A stretch of DNA of 8,734 nucleotides, taken from positions 1-8,734 of the forward strand of contig DAOUYQ010000026.1 in the NCBI GenBank assembly GCA_030666035.1. The letters are read 5' to 3'. Of the stretch, positions 6,394 to 8,734 are shown piece after piece. The position numbers and the translations under genes were made by a program. Under the pieces are notes generated by a model. That model was not told the DNA's origin and did not search any database. It worked only from the letters and a program-made list of their open reading frames with translations. Every line of letters begins with the position of its first letter. The stretch's first letter is position 1. Origin of the DNA: Microcaldota archaeon. Its GTDB lineage: Archaea > Micrarchaeota > Micrarchaeia > Anstonellales > Bilamarchaeaceae.

Positions 6394-6410
6394 AAAGGAA
6401 TTGGTGGCAT

Positions 6411-8459
6411 TTATTTTTTGGGTTTGTTTTTTGGAACCGCACGCTGGAATTTCCTGCCAAGAAACAGGAGGAGAAGGATGAAAACAAGCAATGCCCACCA
6501 ATACCAGCAGAATATGAACTTGAACCAGCATATGCCCAAAAGGCAGCATTCTTCGGTTTCCAGCTTTGATTCGGATATGTGCTCCTCCTTTTCAACCATC
6601 GGAACAACATCCTTTGATATCTCGCTGGGTTGGGTAAAAGGCGGTTCTTCTCCAACTTCATCCGGTGTTCCGCTGGGTTCTTCTTCGGGAAGAGCTTCTC
6701 CGGCCTCTTCTTCCTGCTCAACTGGCAGCTCTTCCTCTGGTTGTTCTTCTTCAATAACCTCTTCGGGGGGTTCTTCGGGGCAAAGCTCCAGGCTGAATGT
6801 ATCTTTAAGGTTTCCGTAACCATCTTTGGTTGCGAAAAAACGGTATGCCCCATCATTAACAATAGGGAATTCTGCGATTCCTTTTGAATTTGTATATTCT
6901 GTCCCCTGGGTAAGGTAATGGATGTCCTGGAGCTTGTACTGGAGGACAATCCTGACATTTGGGAGGGCATCGCCATTTTCAGAAGATTCAAATCTTAGGG
7001 AATTATCCGGGCAGATGAGCTCCCAGCCAATATCCATTTCTTCTTCTGCTTTTCCATTGCCGCTGGGAGGGGCTGGAGGCTGCTGCAGAGTAAGGGGGAA
7101 AGCATCGATGGTTCCGGTTCCACCCTCTATCTCATGCGTGGAGGAATCCCCAATGCCATCGCCATCACTGTCCCAGCCGGCGTAATCATCATAATAGTTT
7201 CCTCCGCTGCAGAGCCCCCCGATTATATTTGGGCTGAATGCGCAGTAGGTGCTGTTCCAGAAGTTGGTGCCGTTTAGGTCAATCGCATTGATGGTGTTGG
7301 AAGCAAGATAGTTATCATGAACTGTGTTGCTGGTGGGAAGGGGAGTGATCCTGATTCCATATTGAGTGCAATCAGTAACCCGGTTTCCTTTTAGGGTATT
7401 GTTGAATGTGTCCTGCCAGCCAAGGTGGATGCCTGCAAAACTGCTGTTTTTCACTGTGTTGTTTTCAATCAGGCCGCTGTCGCTGCTTCTGTACCATATT
7501 CCCGAATAGTAGTTTAGGATTGTGCAGTTTATCACGGTAATGTTGCTTGTTCCGCTTGTGTATACCCCGAATGTATTGCCAGTGTAGGTGCCGCTGATTG
7601 TGTGGCCCATGCAATTCAGGGTGATGTTGCCTGCATCTATATCCAGGCATCTTCCGCTGGAGAGGTTTCCGCTTATTGATTCGTTGAGGAAATAGCTGGT
7701 CCCTGGTTTATCAAGAACAGAGCAGGAATTTATCGTGAGGTTGATGGGGGAAACAAGAGGGAGGTAATCAATGGCTCCCTTATTGGGTATGCTATAATCG
7801 AGCGTATCCCCTATTCCATCACTGTTTGCATCAGTGCCTGTATAATCATCATAGTAGTTGCCCCCAATGCAAGGCCCCAAAGTTATGCTCGGGCCTCCAG
7901 AGCAGTTGTAGGTAGTATTCCAGAAGTTGGTGCCATTTTCATCCCGTGCATTATTATTGTTGAGAGCGAAGTAATTGTCATATATCAGGTTATTCTCGGG
8001 GCTGCCAGTATTCCTGATTCCATAGCGTAAAGAACCAGTAATTCTATTGTGAAATATGAGATTTTCGTAGCATGCTGAATAACCGAGATAAATTCCAGTA
8101 TACGTACTATTCACAATTGTATTGTTGATTATAGAACCATCGTGGACACTTCTGAAATAAACTCCATATCTGTATCCATCGATGTTGCAGTTTAGTATGC
8201 TGGCATAATCATCACCGCTTACATATACCCCATAGGTTCTGCCTCCGGAATCAGCTGTGATGTTGTAGCCCTGGCAGTCCAAAGTGATATTATCTGCGCT
8301 CAGCTCAATGCACCTTCCATTGGACAGGTTTCCAATCAGAGAGGCGTTCAGAGTGTAAATTTCGTTTTCAAGCGTAAGTTCGGAGCAAGTGGAAACATTT
8401 GTAATCGCATGAGAAGCCATGATGAGGATTAAGAAAAAAAGCGATAAGCGGGAGAGCAT
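6411..8459 (-). CDS. Secreted, membrane-anchored NosD-like beta-helix surface protein
   Basis: This is a 682-residue exported protein, probably displayed on the cell surface. A signal peptide occupies about 1-19. Two homologous modules follow (about 25-237 and 246-456), each with short parallel beta-helix (PbH1/NosD-type) repeats such as NNTIVNSTYTGIYLG, a closing NFWN-T-Y...GGNYYDDY segment and a calcium-loop-like DANSDGIGD (210-218) or DSDGDGIGD (430-438). After a Pro-rich break (459-466) a beta-rich domain spans about 478-560 between C483 and C560. A very acidic Glu/Pro linker (561-607), a membrane span near 650-668 after a Cys- and Trp-rich stretch, and a basic tail (RK...KNKPKK) complete it. 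Beta-helix proteins of this kind often bind or cleave carbohydrate, but no catalytic residues can be assigned. It carries 21 N-X-S/T sites, all before residue 410. A TATA-like box 25 nt upstream supports the start. Confidence 0.88.
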   Translation of the reverse strand: MLSRLSLFFLILIMASHAITNVSTCSELTLENEIYTLNASLIGNLSNGRCIELSADNITLDCQGYNITADSGGRTYGVYVSGDDYASILNCNIDGYRYGVYFRSVHDGSIINNTIVNSTYTGIYLGYSACYENLIFHNRITGSLRYGIRNTGSPENNLIYDNYFALNNNNARDENGTNFWNTTYNCSGGPSITLGPCIGGNYYDDYTGTDANSDGIGDTLDYSIPNKGAIDYLPLVSPINLTINSCSVLDKPGTSYFLNESISGNLSSGRCLDIDAGNITLNCMGHTISGTYTGNTFGVYTSGTSNITVINCTILNYYSGIWYRSSDSGLIENNTVKNSSFAGIHLGWQDTFNNTLKGNRVTDCTQYGIRITPLPTSNTVHDNYLASNTINAIDLNGTNFWNSTYCAFSPNIIGGLCSGGNYYDDYAGWDSDGDGIGDSSTHEIEGGTGTIDAFPLTLQQPPAPPSGNGKAEEEMDIGWELICPDNSLRFESSENGDALPNVRIVLQYKLQDIHYLTQGTEYTNSKGIAEFPIVNDGAYRFFATKDGYGNLKDTFSLELCPEEPPEEVIEEEQPEEELPVEQEEEAGEALPEEEPSGTPDEVGEEPPFTQPSEISKDVVPMVEKEEHISESKLETEECCLLGICWFKFIFCWYWWALLVFILLLLFLGRKFQRAVPKNKPKK
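7092..8387 (-). repeat. Internal duplication: two beta-helix modules of about 221 residues
   Basis: Residues 25-237 (7749-8387) and 246-456 (7092-7724) are two copies of one module. Cysteines 25, 50, 62 and 91 recur at 246, 271, 283 and 312, a constant offset of 221; C186 and C197 recur at 406 and 417, and the calcium-like loop at 210 recurs at 430, an offset of 220. Each copy starts with the pattern C...N-S-I-x-GNLS-x-GRC and ends in GGNYYDDY plus a DG-rich loop. The DNA has diverged, so the duplication is old. Confidence 0.85.
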
Positions 8460-8481
8460 GCTAGGAATAATCCTATAACAG

Positions 8482-8489
8482 TTAAAAAT
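8482..8489 (-). promoter_or_regulatory. TATA-like box of the beta-helix protein gene
   Basis: The minus strand reads ATTTTTAA, centred about 26 nt before the ATG at 8459, as for a leaderless transcript. A second AT-rich stretch (GTTATAGG on the minus strand, 8473-8480) is too close to the start to be the box. Confidence 0.45.
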
Positions 8490-8532
8490 GTTCGCAGCCC
8501 GTTTTCAGTTCTGAGAAATCTTCGCTTTCTTC

Positions 8533-8594
8533 TCGTGAACAAAGTTCACGATTGAGTAACCCTACGGGTTACAGCTCTTGAGCCAAGCTCAAGA
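8533..8594. repeat. Array of three perfect hairpins with 3-nt loops
   Basis: Three exact inverted repeats lie in tandem. TCGTGAAC and GTTCACGA (8533-8540 / 8544-8551) flank AAA; GTAACCC and GGGTTAC (8556-8562 / 8566-8572) flank TAC; TCTTGAGC and GCTCAAGA (8576-8583 / 8587-8594) flank CAA. They are separated by 4 and 3 nt, and their centres are about 22 and 21 bp apart. Arm sequences differ, so architecture rather than sequence is repeated. The array sits in the region between the minus-strand beta-helix gene and the plus-strand gene start at 8716. Confidence 0.85.
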
Positions 8595-8668
8595 TCCGCT
8601 TTTTGCCTCGGAATAAAACGCAAATAATATGCCCAAAAATCATTTTTCTTTGGAAATATACACCGGGG

Positions 8669-8676
8669 AATATACC
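8669..8676 (+). promoter_or_regulatory. TATA-like box for the gene starting at 8716
   Basis: AATATACC is centred about 43 nt before the ATG at 8716, the same distance as in psmA, which predicts a short leader carrying the Shine-Dalgarno. An alternative box, CCATAAAG (8688-8695), is about 25 nt before the ATG. Confidence 0.35.
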
Positions 8677-8705
8677 AAACCCCTAGGCCATAAAGCCCGA
8701 CAAGC

Positions 8706-8711
8706 GGAGGG
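8706..8711 (+). promoter_or_regulatory. Shine-Dalgarno for the gene starting at 8716
   Basis: GGAGGG lies 4 nt before the ATG at 8716 and is the strongest ribosome binding site in the window. It is the main reason to call a gene start here. Confidence 0.5.
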
Positions 8712-8715
8712 TTTT

Positions 8716-8734
8716 ATGAGCAGAACATGTGCTC
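8716..8734 (+). CDS. Start of a gene cut off by the window edge
   Basis: An ATG follows a strong GGAGGG site and reads Met-Ser-Arg-Thr-Cys-Ala before the window ends. Six codons are too few to identify the protein. A Cys this close to the start is compatible with a small zinc-ribbon protein such as an archaeal ribosomal L24e, but that is only a guess. It would be transcribed divergently from the beta-helix gene. Confidence 0.4.

Noticed and set aside
6366..6410. Longer pyrH start at the ATG at 6410
   Set aside because: It adds 15 residues ahead of the first beta strand, unlike archaeal UMP kinases, and would put the TATA-like box inside the coding region.
6389..6991. 200-codon minus-strand frame overlapping the beta-helix gene, and plus-strand Ser-rich frame at 6286-6819
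   Set aside because: Both are shadows of the acidic Glu/Pro linker region, whose repetitive GAA/GAG codons keep other frames open.
910..8459. Functional calcium module linking the Ca2+ ATPase with the calcium-loop surface protein
   Set aside because: The two genes are separated by four others with independent promoters; shared calcium chemistry alone is not evidence of a link.
8533..8594. CRISPR array
   Set aside because: The hairpin arms differ in sequence and there are no identical repeats separated by spacers of 25-40 nt.

Overview
The window reads as archaeal chromosome. The evidence is an archaeal 20S proteasome alpha subunit, an archaeal-type UMP kinase, TATA-like boxes about 25 nt upstream of most start codons with no Shine-Dalgarno (leaderless transcripts), and secreted proteins built on NosD-type beta-helix and CGNGICE cysteine motifs. 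That style of small membrane or secreted protein is common in DPANN-type archaea. The DPANN placement is an inference, because no rRNA or other taxonomic marker is present.

Layout from left to right. Bases 1-324 hold no convincing gene but contain an AT-rich perfect dyad (147-170) and a long imperfect stem (213-302) that may be a structured RNA. A YdjM-family membrane metal-dependent hydrolase (325-789, minus) follows, then a spacer with a composite hairpin (845-881), then a full-length SERCA-like calcium-pumping P-type ATPase (910-3573, minus). A divergent promoter region (3574-3658) separates the ATPase from an unrecognised 293-residue protein with a C-terminal membrane hairpin (3659-4540, plus). 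That gene is followed by the proteasome alpha subunit psmA (4582-5304, plus), whose TATA-like box overlaps the previous stop codon. Convergent to psmA is a probable two-gene minus-strand operon: UMP kinase pyrH (6365-5685) and a small membrane-anchored cysteine-rich protein (5667-5320). Upstream, on the same strand, lies a 682-residue secreted, membrane-anchored NosD-like beta-helix protein (8459-6411) built from two copies of a module of about 221 residues. The right end (8460-8734) holds three tandem perfect hairpins (8533-8594) between two divergent promoters, and the first codons of a plus-strand gene cut off by the window edge (8716 on).

Functionally this is a mix of housekeeping genes (nucleotide kinase, proteasome), ion homeostasis and cell-surface genes. 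Nothing ties the genes into one pathway, and I see no mobile element, CRISPR array, toxin-antitoxin pair or defence island. The least explained parts are the intergenic dyad structures, above all the three-hairpin array, and the 293-residue membrane protein next to psmA. I do not see a clearly new multi-gene system.
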